Assembly (NCBI GenBank): GCA_017443065.1
Contig: JAFSPF010000035.1
Coordinates: 1 to 33,833, forward strand
Direction: 5' to 3'
From: Lachnospiraceae bacterium
GTDB taxonomy: Bacteria > Bacillota > Clostridia > Lachnospirales > Lachnospiraceae
DNA length: 33,833 nucleotides
Within the stretch, counting starts at the first letter, position 1. Each line of letters starts with the position of its first letter. Shown piece after piece: positions 1 to 8,664 of this stretch. The notes beneath the pieces are model-generated. The model was not told the origin of the DNA and did not search any database. It saw only the letters and a program-made list of their open reading frames with translations. Made by a program: the position numbers and the translations under genes.

Positions 1-8
1 CTGCTTGG

Positions 9-572
9 TCAAATCGCGGGCGGAACGGGAGCCGGTGCCGGTGCAGGCCGCGGTGCCGCGACTGCCGGCGCTGCCGGAACGGGTTGCGGTGCCGGCGGGA
101 TCTCCGGACGCGCTGCCTGTGCGGCCTGTGCGCTGCCCGTCTGCATGATGCGCTGCTCCAGCAGTGCATGCAGGTTATCCAGCTTGGCCTCGATCAGGGA
201 GGGCTCCTGCGCCGGGGCGGCTGCGCCCGCGGGCGGTGCTGCCGCTGCCGGAACGGGCTGCGGTACCGCGTTCTCTCCCACCTTTAAGGGCGGAATCTGG
301 CCGGAGGCCGCCGCTCTTGCAAGGCCTGCCGTCGAAGGCATCGGCGGCTGCTTTGCCTTGCCGTTCTCCGGCTTCACCTGTCCCTGCCTTGCGGGGCGTT
401 CCTCCTCTTCCAGCGCAACCGTCACCTCATAACGCTGCGGCTTCATAAACGAAAAAAAACCGGAGCGCTTTAAGGGTCTGGTATTCATGATGACAACGTT
501 CTCGCCCAATTCCTTTTTGGCGAGTGCGGTGGCTTCCTCTTCTGTTTTTCCCGTAAACTTCTTAATTACCAT
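9..572 (-). CDS. flhF: FlhF N-terminal part, ends at an apparent premature stop
   Basis: FlhF is an SRP-type GTPase that places flagella and recruits early flagellar parts. The start MVIKKFTGKTEEEA and the following GFFSFMKP..YEVTVALEEEE stretch (residues 1-58) match the FlhF B domain of Bacillus and clostridial proteins. A proline/alanine-rich linker follows (about residues 95-187), with a short helical segment SLIEAKLDNLHALLEQ inside it. The frame then meets TGA at bases 9-11. Complete FlhF proteins need a further GTPase domain of about 250 residues, which would lie left of the window. Both other reading frames are open through the last bases, so a frameshift in the GC-rich linker is possible. 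The gene starts just after the flhA stop. Its identity is firm; whether it is broken, frameshifted or split is unclear. Confidence 0.85.
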   Translation of the reverse strand: MVIKKFTGKTEEEATALAKKELGENVVIMNTRPLKRSGFFSFMKPQRYEVTVALEEEERPARQGQVKPENGKAKQPPMPSTAGLARAAASGQIPPLKVGENAVPQPVPAAAAPPAGAAAPAQEPSLIEAKLDNLHALLEQRIMQTGSAQAAQAARPEIPPAPQPVPAAPAVAAPRPAPAPAPVPPAI

Positions 573-573
573 T

Positions 574-2631
574 TTATGCCGTAATCATCCCGACGGATTG
601 TAATTCAATATTCGGTTCGACTTCGTTATACGAAACAACAATCAGGTCCTTGAAATAATCCTGCGTCATGCGCTTGAAGTACATGCGCACGATCGGGCTC
701 GTCATGACGATGGACGGCTTGCCCGCCTGCTCCAGCTTCTCCGTCTCCGCGCGGACGCTGTTTAAGACCGCGCGCGTCTTCTCCGGCGACAGCGTGATGT
801 AGGCGCCGTTCTCCGTCTGCTTGACGGAATCCATGATCTCCTGCTCCAGCTTCGGATCCAGCGTCACGACGGTCGTCGTGTCCTCCTGCATGAAGTACTT
901 TGTGGAGATCGCGCGCTTCAGGGACTGTCTGACGTACTCCGTCAGGATGTCCGTGTCATGCGTGCCCGGCGCATAATCCGCAAGGGTTTCGAAGATCGTC
1001 ACAAGGTCGCGGATGGAGATGCCCTCGCGCAGCAGGTTCTGCAGCACCTTTTCGATCTCGCCGAGGCTCATGAGCTTCGGTGTCAGTTCGTCCACGAGTG
1101 CGCCGTGGTTTTCCTTTAAGTTGTTGACGAGGTTCTGGACATCCTGTCTTGTCAGGAGCTCCGCGATGTGTTCGCGGATGACCTCGGTTAAGTGCGTCGC
1201 AATGATGGACGGCGGATCCACGACCGTGTAGCCGTAGGACTCCGCACGCTCACGCTGCGATTCCGTGATCCAGATCGCGGGCAGATGGAAGGACGGCTCG
1301 AAGGTCGGGATGCCGGTGATCTCCTCCTCGACATGTCCCGGGTTCATGGCCATGTAGTGATCGAACAGAATCTCTCCCTCCGAAATCTGGATGCCCTTGA
1401 TCTTGATGATGTACTGGTTCGGATTCAGCTGGATGTTGTCGCGCAGGCGGATGATCGGCACGACGGTACCGAGCTCCAGCGCGATCTGGCGTCTGATCAT
1501 GACAACGCGGTCTAAGAGATCTCCGCCCTGGTTGACATCCGCGAGCGGGATGATGCCGTAGCCGAATTCCAATTCGATCGGATCCACTTGCAGGAGCGTG
1601 TTGACGTTTTCGGGCTTGCGCACCTCTTCCGCCTCCATGACCTCTTCCTCCGCGACCTCCTGTTCCACCTCCGCCACCACCATGGACTTCTGCATCGCAC
1701 GGCCGGCCAGAAGGAACATGGCACCGATCAGCAGGTACAGCAGATCGGGCAGCGGACTAAACAACCCGATGCCCGCAATGACGCCGCCGACCAGGTACAG
1801 CGCCTTCGGGATGCCGAAGACCTGGCCGATGATGGCCTGGCCGAAGTCCGCTTCCCCCGCGCCCTTGGTGACAAGGATACCGGAGGATAAGGCGATACAA
1901 AGCGAAGGGATGGACGAAACCAGGCCGTCACCCATCGTCAGGATGACGTACTGGTCCACCGCCTCACTGAATTCCAGCCCCATCATCAATACGCCCAGCG
2001 CGATACCGCCGATCAGGTTGACCGCAGTGATGATGAGTCCCGCCGTCGCGTCTCCCTTGACGTATTTTGTGGCACCGTCCATGGCGCCGAAGAAGCTTGC
2101 CTCGTCCTGAATCTTCTGTCTGCGTTCCGCCGCCTGCGCGTCCGTGATGGCGCCGGTATTCAAGTCCGCGTCGATCGCCATCTGTTTACCGGGCATGGCA
2201 TCCAGGGTGAAACGCGCGCTGACCTCGGAGACACGCTCCGAGCCCTTGTTGATGACCATCATCTGCACGATCACGAGGATGATGTAGATGATGCCGCCGA
2301 CGATGAGATTACCGCCGCCGACGAAGGTACCGAAGACCCGGATGACCTCACCCGGATCACCGGTCGTTAAAATCAGTCTGGTGGAGGAAACGTTCAATGC
2401 GATACGGAAGACCGTCGTAAACAGGAGCAGTGTCGGGAAGTTGGACATGTCCAGCACTTCCCTCGCAAACATGCAGGTGAACATGATCGTGAACGAGAGC
2501 GCCATGTCAAAGGCGAGGAGCGTATCCATCAGAAGGGGCGGGATCGGGATGATGAGCATCACGATCGCCGCGACCAGATAGAGCGCCACGCCGTAATCAA
2601 AAAATCTGGATTTGAATTTTCCTGCTGTCAT
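574..2631 (-). CDS. flhA: flagellar export gate protein FlhA
   Basis: FlhA forms the nonameric export gate of the flagellar type III secretion machine; its cytoplasmic domain docks chaperone-substrate complexes. The protein has 685 residues, the usual length. The N-terminal half shows about eight hydrophobic segments, and the segment FTLDAMPGKQMAID (about residues 140-155) is the FHIPEP family signature. The C-terminal half from about residue 340 is soluble and ends with VEPNIELQSVGMI, typical of the family. It follows flhB after only six bases and precedes flhF, the standard Firmicutes order, so co-transcription and translational coupling are likely. Nothing in it looks damaged. Confidence 0.98.
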   Translation of the reverse strand: MTAGKFKSRFFDYGVALYLVAAIVMLIIPIPPLLMDTLLAFDMALSFTIMFTCMFAREVLDMSNFPTLLLFTTVFRIALNVSSTRLILTTGDPGEVIRVFGTFVGGGNLIVGGIIYIILVIVQMMVINKGSERVSEVSARFTLDAMPGKQMAIDADLNTGAITDAQAAERRQKIQDEASFFGAMDGATKYVKGDATAGLIITAVNLIGGIALGVLMMGLEFSEAVDQYVILTMGDGLVSSIPSLCIALSSGILVTKGAGEADFGQAIIGQVFGIPKALYLVGGVIAGIGLFSPLPDLLYLLIGAMFLLAGRAMQKSMVVAEVEQEVAEEEVMEAEEVRKPENVNTLLQVDPIELEFGYGIIPLADVNQGGDLLDRVVMIRRQIALELGTVVPIIRLRDNIQLNPNQYIIKIKGIQISEGEILFDHYMAMNPGHVEEEITGIPTFEPSFHLPAIWITESQRERAESYGYTVVDPPSIIATHLTEVIREHIAELLTRQDVQNLVNNLKENHGALVDELTPKLMSLGEIEKVLQNLLREGISIRDLVTIFETLADYAPGTHDTDILTEYVRQSLKRAISTKYFMQEDTTTVVTLDPKLEQEIMDSVKQTENGAYITLSPEKTRAVLNSVRAETEKLEQAGKPSIVMTSPIVRMYFKRMTQDYFKDLIVVSYNEVEPNIELQSVGMITA

Positions 2632-2637
2632 GAGTTT

Positions 2638-3768
2638 TTACACCTTCCCCTGCAGGTGATACACAAATGCCAGCACCTCCGCAACTGCCTGATACAGTTC
2701 CGGCGGTACCATTTCCCCGATATCCACATTGGCGTATAACATCCGCGCAAGCGGCTTGTTCTCCACGATCTCAATCTGATGCTCCGCAGCCACATCCTTG
2801 ATGCGCTGCGCAAGATGACCCGCGCCCTTCGCCAGAACGACAGGTGCAACAAACCGCTCCGCGTCGTACTGGATGGCGACGGCGAAGTGGTCCGGGTTGG
2901 TGATGACGACATCCGCCTGCGGCAGCTGCTGCATCATGCGGCGCATGCTCGCTTCGCGCATCCGCTGGCGCTGCTTGGCCTTGATCTGCGGATCGCCTTC
3001 ATCACTTTTCATTTCGTCCTTGACTTCCTGCTTGGTCATCTTCATGTCTTCCGCGAACTTGCGTTTCTGATAAATATAATCAATGATCGCAACGATGACG
3101 TAGACCACCGAAATCTGAATGCCCAGCCCGATCACAATGTCTCCCATGAGCTCCATGGCCTGGCGCAGGGGCATGTCATATAACAGGAAGATGGACTCTT
3201 CTCTCCCTGATAAATAATTATACACAACAACCGATATGATTACAATCTTTATCATGGAAAGAAGAAGATTAAAGAGGGACTGTTTGGAGAAGATTTTTTT
3301 GATCCCGCTTAAGGGATTCATCTTGGAAAACTTCGGCTTGAAGGGCTCCGTCACGATCTGCCATTTCACCTGCGCGATATCGCAGACGATGGCCACAAGC
3401 GTACCGACAATCAGAAACGGCGCCATCCAGATGATCGCGTTGATCAGCATCTGGCGGAAGACGCCCTGGAACTGCATCTGCGGCACCTCACCGCCCGTCA
3501 GTGTGGTCACCTCGTTCATCCGGTTGTAAACGGTCGGGAAGAAGGATTCCGCGCGGAAGGCCAGGGAGGAAATCCAGACCTGCAGCAGCACGAAGAACGC
3601 CAGCAGGGACGCCGCCTGGCTGACCTCCTTGGATTTTGCGACCTGCCCCTTCTTGCGCGCCTCGTTCAGGCGCTTGGGTGTGGCGGGCTCCGTCTTTTCG
3701 CCGCCGGGGCCTTCCTTCGCGAAGAACTGCAGGTCATATGCGATTATCAGTGCTTTTTGTAATTCCAT
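2638..3768 (-). CDS. flhB: flagellar export switch protein FlhB, with NPDH at the autocleavage site
   Basis: FlhB sits at the export gate and switches substrate class from rod/hook to filament after self-cleavage. It has 376 residues. The N terminus carries the family segment LQFFAKEG...EKTEPATPKRL, followed by about four membrane segments. A basic cytoplasmic linker leads into the FlhB-C domain, containing ADVVITN and FAVAIQYD. The cleavage motif, NPTH in most members, reads N291-P292-D293-H294 here; the bases on the complementary strand give AAC CCG GAC CAC. The asparagine and proline of the scissile bond are kept. The gene lies between fliR and flhA with gaps of a few bases. Identity is certain; the effect of the Thr-to-Asp change is unknown. 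Confidence 0.97.
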   Translation of the reverse strand: MELQKALIIAYDLQFFAKEGPGGEKTEPATPKRLNEARKKGQVAKSKEVSQAASLLAFFVLLQVWISSLAFRAESFFPTVYNRMNEVTTLTGGEVPQMQFQGVFRQMLINAIIWMAPFLIVGTLVAIVCDIAQVKWQIVTEPFKPKFSKMNPLSGIKKIFSKQSLFNLLLSMIKIVIISVVVYNYLSGREESIFLLYDMPLRQAMELMGDIVIGLGIQISVVYVIVAIIDYIYQKRKFAEDMKMTKQEVKDEMKSDEGDPQIKAKQRQRMREASMRRMMQQLPQADVVITNPDHFAVAIQYDAERFVAPVVLAKGAGHLAQRIKDVAAEHQIEIVENKPLARMLYANVDIGEMVPPELYQAVAEVLAFVYHLQGKV

Positions 3769-3770
3769 CC

Positions 3771-4562
3771 CTACACGCTGCTCATCGCCCTGATAAACTG
3801 CTCCATTAATGTCCGCATGTTACGTAAGATAAAGTCCGCGGCGCTGCCGAGCATCCCGGCGGTCATGAAAAGGATCCCCAGGCCCGTCAGGACCTTGATC
3901 TGGATGCCGACCGCAAACATGTTCATCTGCGGCGCCACCTTGGCCAGCACGCCCAGCACGATGTTCAACACAAAGGTCACGATAAACACCGGCAGGGCCA
4001 CGCGGAAGCCGATCACAAAAAAGTTGCGCAGAAAGGCGGTGATCGTTACCACAAAGGAATCCTCCCGGAGAACGATCCCGTTCAGCGGAATCCAGTGGTA
4101 GGAATCCGCAAGCGCCATAAACAGGTAGCGGTACATGCCGCTGACGATCATCATCGTCATGAAGACCTGGCTGTAGATCGTGCCGGTGATCGTCACCTGG
4201 GAACCGGTCGTCGGATCGAACATCGTCATCATGGAGAGCCCGGACATCATGTCCACCACCTGTCCCGCGATCGCCGTGACCTGCAGACAGATCTGTGCCG
4301 CAAAGCCGATGATCAGGCCGCAGACCACCTCCTTGATGACAATCACGGCATAGCCCGCGACGGAGGAATACACCAGCTCCTCCCGCGGAACGGTGCCGAC
4401 GAGGAGGACCGACAGCAGGACGGAGAAGCCGACCTTTACGGTATTGGTCACGCCCGTATTCTGTCCGCCGATCAAAGGCGCCACTGCCACAAAGGCCGTG
4501 ATGCGCGCAAACACCAGCAGCAGGTGCAGCAGGTTTTCGTAAGTAAAGGTATACGAAATCAT
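3771..4562 (-). CDS. fliR: flagellar export gate protein FliR
   Basis: FliR is one of the FliP/FliQ/FliR proteins that form the export channel inside the MS ring. The 263-residue product is strongly hydrophobic with about six membrane segments, and it has the typical start (YENLLHLLLVFARITAFVAVAPL) and the GGQNTG segment near residues 30-40. Its ATG overlaps the fliQ stop as ATGA, which suggests translational coupling. FlhB begins two bases downstream as a separate gene, so the FliR-FlhB fusion known from some Clostridium species is absent here. Confidence 0.97.
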   Translation of the reverse strand: MISYTFTYENLLHLLLVFARITAFVAVAPLIGGQNTGVTNTVKVGFSVLLSVLLVGTVPREELVYSSVAGYAVIVIKEVVCGLIIGFAAQICLQVTAIAGQVVDMMSGLSMMTMFDPTTGSQVTITGTIYSQVFMTMMIVSGMYRYLFMALADSYHWIPLNGIVLREDSFVVTITAFLRNFFVIGFRVALPVFIVTFVLNIVLGVLAKVAPQMNMFAVGIQIKVLTGLGILFMTAGMLGSAADFILRNMRTLMEQFIRAMSSV

Positions 4563-4828
4563 CGGATGTAAACGCTAAGGTTTCCCCAGAGACCGTTGAT
4601 ATAATCCGTGATCTCCGTTGCCATCCAGTTGCCGAGCACGATGATCGCCAGGAAGATGGAAAGCACCTTCGGCACAAAGGTCAGCGTCTGTTCCTGGATG
4701 GAGGTGGCCGTCTGGAAGACCGAGACCACAAGGCCCACCACCAGGGAAATCAAAAGCACCGGCGCGCCGACCTTGATGATCAGCCACAGGGCCTCCGAAA
4801 CGATTTGGCTTACGTCTCCTGAAGTCAT
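4559..4828 (-). CDS. fliQ: flagellar export gate protein FliQ
   Basis: FliQ is a small two-helix channel subunit of the flagellar export gate. The 89-residue product has the expected size, with two hydrophobic segments (about residues 14-38 and 53-75). The segment QTATSIQEQTLTFVPK between them is the family signature. It lies 12 bases after fliP and overlaps fliR by four bases (ATGA), so its translation is probably coupled to that of fliR. Confidence 0.97.
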   Translation of the reverse strand: MTSGDVSQIVSEALWLIIKVGAPVLLISLVVGLVVSVFQTATSIQEQTLTFVPKVLSIFLAIIVLGNWMATEITDYINGLWGNLSVYIR

Positions 4829-4840
4829 GATTTAATCCCC

Positions 4841-5722
4841 CTAATAAAACGTCCTTACCAGATTCCCCACAATCAGATTCCAGCCGTCCGCGAGAATGAA
4901 GAGCAGAATCTTGAACGGCATGGAGATCGTCGTCGGCGGCAGCATCATCATACCCATACTCATCAGCACGGAAGCCACCACCATGTCAATGACGATGAAG
5001 GGCACGTATATCACGAAGCCGATGATGAAGGCCGTACGCAGCTCACTCACGATAAAGCTCGGGATCAGCACCTCTAACGGCACGCTCTCCGGATCCCCGT
5101 CCCAGGTGTAGCCGCCGATCTCCATGAACATCACGACATCCTTTTCCTGTGTCTGCGATGCCATGAAGGTGCGGAAGGGCGCTACCGCCTCCTCAAAGGC
5201 CTCCGCCTGATCGATCCGTCCCTCATCCAGCGGCACCACCGCGTTCGCCCAGGCCTCGCTTAAGGTCGGACGCATGATGAAAAAGGTCAGAAACAGCGCC
5301 ACCGCCATCAGCACCATGTTGGGCGGCGCGGTCTGCGTATTCAGCGCGGCCCTTGTGAAATGCAGCACGATCACGATGCGGACAAAGCTCGTGAGCATCA
5401 CGAGCAGCATCGGCAGGATCATGATGATCGTGAGGGTGATCATGATGCGCAGGGCGCCGTTTAAGGTTCCGTTGCCCTCGCCCCATGTCACCGTCACCAT
5501 ATTGGCGATGTTGAGATCTGTCAGATCCTCATCCTCACCCGCGGGCTCGATCGGCGTGCGTTCGTCCTCCGTGCCCGTCGGCGGCACATCGTCCGCCGCA
5601 TATGAGGATGTGGCCGGATAAAAAAAGAGAAGAAAGGTCACCATCAGCGCCAGAAGCAATGCACTGACGAACGCTTGCCGAACAAGCGCCGGTAACCGAT
5701 TCTCCCCCTCAAACTTTTTCAA
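4841..5722 (-). CDS. fliP: flagellar export gate protein FliP
   Basis: FliP forms the core pentamer of the export channel. The 293-residue product begins with a signal peptide: a basic start, a hydrophobic stretch at about residues 18-36, and a likely cleavage after SSYA. A short acidic segment follows, then the FliP domain with LRIMITLTIIMILPMLLVMLT, SFVRIVIVLHFTR, LNTQTAPPNM and SFIVSELRTAF. The cleavable signal is normal for FliP. The start overlaps the end of fliO by four bases. The gene is intact. Confidence 0.97.
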   Translation of the reverse strand: MKKFEGENRLPALVRQAFVSALLLALMVTFLLFFYPATSSYAADDVPPTGTEDERTPIEPAGEDEDLTDLNIANMVTVTWGEGNGTLNGALRIMITLTIIMILPMLLVMLTSFVRIVIVLHFTRAALNTQTAPPNMVLMAVALFLTFFIMRPTLSEAWANAVVPLDEGRIDQAEAFEEAVAPFRTFMASQTQEKDVVMFMEIGGYTWDGDPESVPLEVLIPSFIVSELRTAFIIGFVIYVPFIVIDMVVASVLMSMGMMMLPPTTISMPFKILLFILADGWNLIVGNLVRTFY

Positions 5723-6078
5723 TTATTTCCCCTGTCTTTTCCGCCCGGCAGAAAGCGCCTGAAAAGCCCCGAAATTCCTTTCCCGGCCGTCTCTCCCGGC
5801 GCGTGGATAATCACTTCGTCTTTGTCCAGCTCCGTCAGCACATGGACCTCATCCTTGCCGACGGCGATCGCAAGATACTTTTCCCCGACCCTTACGATGG
5901 AGATAAACTTGGACGGTGCAATGCGGCAGCTTTCGATCACCTCCACGTTGGCCCCGAAGTTTTTCGCCTTCTGGTAGCCTGCCAGCCACTTCGACACAAA
6001 GTACGCCATCGCGATAACAATGACGAAGAGGATCAGCACAGTGACCAGCTGAAGCGTGGACTGCCACTCCTGCGGCAT
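5719..6078 (-). CDS. fliO: flagellar biosynthesis protein FliO/FliZ family
   Basis: FliO helps assemble the FliP channel ring. The 119-residue product has one membrane helix near the N terminus (about residues 9-32) followed by a small cytoplasmic domain with GANVEVIESCRIAPSKFISIVRVGEKYLAIAVGKDEV, the FliO pattern of a beta-rich membrane-associated domain. It lies between cheY and fliP as in Bacillus subtilis. Its ATG overlaps the cheY stop by one base (TAATG) and its own end overlaps fliP by four bases. The assignment relies on domain pattern and position, because FliO proteins are poorly conserved. Confidence 0.92.
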   Translation of the reverse strand: MPQEWQSTLQLVTVLILFVIVIAMAYFVSKWLAGYQKAKNFGANVEVIESCRIAPSKFISIVRVGEKYLAIAVGKDEVHVLTELDKDEVIIHAPGETAGKGISGLFRRFLPGGKDRGNN

Positions 6079-6440
6079 TATCCGATAACCTTTTTCACCG
6101 CCTCAAGAACACGATCCGCCTGGAAGGGCTTGACGATAAAGTCTTTGGCGCCTGCCTGGATCGCCTCGATAACCATGGCCTGCTGACCCATCGCGGAGCA
6201 CATGATGACGCACGCATTGGCGTCGCCCGCCTTGATGTTCTTCAGGGCCTGGATGCCGTCCATTTCCGGCATCGTGATGTCCATGAGCACCAGATCAGGC
6301 TTGAGTTCGTTGTACTTTTCCACCGCCTTGGCGCCGTTCTCCGCTTCTCCCGCAACGTTGTATCCGTTCTTGGACAGGATGTCTTTGATCATCATCCGCA
6401 TGAACGCCGCGTCGTCGCAAATCAACACATTCTTTGCCAT
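6078..6440 (-). CDS. cheY: chemotaxis response regulator CheY
   Basis: This is a 120-residue single-domain receiver. Phosphorylated CheY binds the switch (FliM, FliY) and controls rotation. The key residues are present: acidic pair D9/D10, phospho-acceptor D54 in LVLMDITMPEMDG, S82 in the Thr/Ser position, and K104 in the FIVKPF motif. No output domain follows. The gene lies between fliY and fliO, the standard Firmicutes place, and overlaps fliO by one base. The other che genes expected downstream of flhF are outside the window. Confidence 0.97.
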   Translation of the reverse strand: MAKNVLICDDAAFMRMMIKDILSKNGYNVAGEAENGAKAVEKYNELKPDLVLMDITMPEMDGIQALKNIKAGDANACVIMCSAMGQQAMVIEAIQAGAKDFIVKPFQADRVLEAVKKVIG

Positions 6441-6456
6441 CTTCCTTCTCCTTTGG

Positions 6457-7674
6457 TTATTTGATGATCTCGGTTACCCTCACGCCGAAGCTTTCCTCGA
6501 TCACAACTACCTCTCCCTTTGCAACATATTTGCCGTTGACCAGCACATCGACCGGTTCGCCGGCGATTTTGTCCAGCTCGATGATCGTGCCGGGCGAAAA
6601 ATCCAAAATGTCCGAAATCGGTTTGATGGTGCGGCCGAGCTCCACGGTCACATCCAGCGGTACGTCGTGAATCAGCTGGATGTTGGCGCCGCCGGCCAGA
6701 GCGCTCATGTCCACTCCGAAGGACTGGAACTGCGCCGGCTGCACGTTCATGTTCGCCATGGGCTGCCCCATCATCGGCATCGGCATACCGTAGCCTGCCT
6801 GCGGCATCGGCCCCGCCATCGGCGGCGGTGCGCCTCCCATATCTGCTGCGGGCGGCGGCGGTACCATGCCCACGCCCTCCGCGGGCGGCGGTGCTGCCGC
6901 GGGTGCCGGTGCCGGTTCCGGCGCGGAAGACGCTGCCGAATCCGATGAAGCACCCGTATTAAAAGTATCGTACAAACTCTTCGCAAAGTCAATCGGATAT
7001 AATTGCATCAGGACAGAATCCACCAGATCCCCGATTTTCATCTGGAAGGAGATTTTGACGAAGGTGCCCGTCAAAAACTCCGCAATCTTGCCCGGATCCT
7101 GGTCCGCAAAGTCCTCCAGCGTGGCGACGGGCGGCGAAATATCCACCTTTTCGCCGATCATCGTGGAAAGCGACGTGGCCGCGGCGCCCATCACCTGGTT
7201 CATGGCCTCGGAGATGGCGGACAGCTGAAGCTCCCCGACCTCCCCTTCGGTATTCGTGCCGTCACCGCCCATCATGAGGTCGGTGATGACCATGACGTCA
7301 TGCTCCTTTAAGATCAGGACGTTGGAGCCGTCGACGCCGATCGTGTACTTGATCGTGATGAAGACGCACGGGCGCTCGTAAGCGCTGACCACACCCTGCC
7401 AGTTGGACAGCTCCACATTCGGTGTCGTGATGTCCACCTTGTGGTTGACCAGAGAGAACAGCGTCGTCGCGCTCGATCCCATGTTGATGTTGGCAATCTC
7501 GCCGATTGCGTCCTTCTCGACGTCTGTCAGCAGCGTATCATCGATATCGCCGCCTCCCCCCGAGGCCGCAGGACCTGCATCAGCCGCAGGGGCATCGCCA
7601 CCGCCGCCGCCGTCATCCGTCGTCATCCCTGCCAGTAGGGCGTTAATTTCGTCCTGTGACAGTTGTCCGTCCAT
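6457..7674 (-). CDS. fliY: flagellar switch protein FliY (FliN-type with CheC-like phosphatase domain)
   Basis: FliY is the Firmicutes C-ring protein that also dephosphorylates CheY-P. The 405-residue product has three parts. A short N-terminal peptide (LSQDEINALLAGM) resembles the CheY-P binding helix of FliM. A CheC-like domain at about residues 45-235 has two E-x2-N motifs, EIANINMGSSATTL and EAMNQVMGAAATSL. A FliN/SpoA domain occupies the last 80 residues (VTVELGRTIKPI..LDFSPGTIIELDK). The linker (about 245-325) is rich in proline, methionine and glycine. It follows fliM after four bases. Confidence 0.97.
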   Translation of the reverse strand: MDGQLSQDEINALLAGMTTDDGGGGGDAPAADAGPAASGGGGDIDDTLLTDVEKDAIGEIANINMGSSATTLFSLVNHKVDITTPNVELSNWQGVVSAYERPCVFITIKYTIGVDGSNVLILKEHDVMVITDLMMGGDGTNTEGEVGELQLSAISEAMNQVMGAAATSLSTMIGEKVDISPPVATLEDFADQDPGKIAEFLTGTFVKISFQMKIGDLVDSVLMQLYPIDFAKSLYDTFNTGASSDSAASSAPEPAPAPAAAPPPAEGVGMVPPPPAADMGGAPPPMAGPMPQAGYGMPMPMMGQPMANMNVQPAQFQSFGVDMSALAGGANIQLIHDVPLDVTVELGRTIKPISDILDFSPGTIIELDKIAGEPVDVLVNGKYVAKGEVVVIEESFGVRVTEIIK

Positions 7675-7678
7675 ACGG

Positions 7679-8659
7679 TTACTCCTCCTCTCTGATCACC
7701 GACGTGATCTGCACGGCATACTTGTCATGCGAAGTGCCGGGCAACGCGGTGAACTTGTTGATATTGCCCACGTAAACGTGCATTTCCGATTCCACCGAAT
7801 CATCCAGGCGGATAATATCCCCCAACTGCAGCTGCAGGAAATCCCAGACATAAACCTTGCAATTTCCCAGCACCGCCTTGACCGGCACGTCCACGCGTTT
7901 GACGAGGCTCTCTAACTTCATCGTGTAGTCCTCGTCCGTGTTCTCCTCCATGGTGGAGAACCAGAACTTCGTATTGAGCTTGTCCATGATCGGCTCCAAT
8001 GTGAAGAAGGGAAGACAGAAGTTCATCAGCCCTTCCACATCACCGATCGTCATATTGAGCGTGATCAGCGCCACCATGTCCGTCGGCGAGATCACCTGTG
8101 CAAACTGCGGATTTGTCTCCACGCGGTCCACGATCGGGTCAATCTCCAGAACGTTTTCCCAGGGCTCCGGCAACAGGTTTAAGCACAGCGCCACGAATTT
8201 CTCGATCAGCGGCATCTCAATGTCCGTAAAGTTGCGCACCTTTTCGATCGCCTTGCCTTCGCCGCCGAGCATCCGGTCGATGAAGGTGAAGCCTAAGCCC
8301 GCCTGCATTTCCATGATGATTGTGCCCTGCAGCGGCAGGAAATTCACGATCCCTAAGATCGACGGGTTGGCGAGCGAGTTCGAAAACTCGTTGAACGTCA
8401 GCGTCTCGGAGTTGGCCACCTCGACGACCACGTTCTTGCGCAGGTAAATCGGGAGGTTGTTGGAGAGCAGTCTCCCGTAGTGCTCAAAAATCATTTCCAG
8501 CGTGCGCAGATGCTCTTTGGAGAATTTGGCCGGCCTTGCGAAATCATAATCCTTGACCTTCTTCTCCTCGGTTTTCGACATCTCCTCGACATCGACTTCA
8601 CCGCTTGAGATTCCCTGTAAGAGGGCATCTATTTCGCTTTGTGATAATACATCTGCCAT
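7679..8659 (-). CDS. fliM: flagellar motor switch protein FliM
   Basis: FliM is the middle part of the C ring and receives the CheY-P signal. The 326-residue product begins with the CheY-P binding peptide VLSQSEIDALLQGI. It continues with the FliM middle domain (YDFARPAKFSKEHLRTLEMIFEHY, and GGEGKAIEKVRNFTDIE) and ends in a SpoA-like domain (VKAVLGNCKVYVWDFLQLQLGDIIRLD). Length and domain order are normal. It lies between fliL and fliY with gaps of about five bases. Confidence 0.98.
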   Translation of the reverse strand: MADVLSQSEIDALLQGISSGEVDVEEMSKTEEKKVKDYDFARPAKFSKEHLRTLEMIFEHYGRLLSNNLPIYLRKNVVVEVANSETLTFNEFSNSLANPSILGIVNFLPLQGTIIMEMQAGLGFTFIDRMLGGEGKAIEKVRNFTDIEMPLIEKFVALCLNLLPEPWENVLEIDPIVDRVETNPQFAQVISPTDMVALITLNMTIGDVEGLMNFCLPFFTLEPIMDKLNTKFWFSTMEENTDEDYTMKLESLVKRVDVPVKAVLGNCKVYVWDFLQLQLGDIIRLDDSVESEMHVYVGNINKFTALPGTSHDKYAVQITSVIREEE

Positions 8660-8664
8660 CTGCG

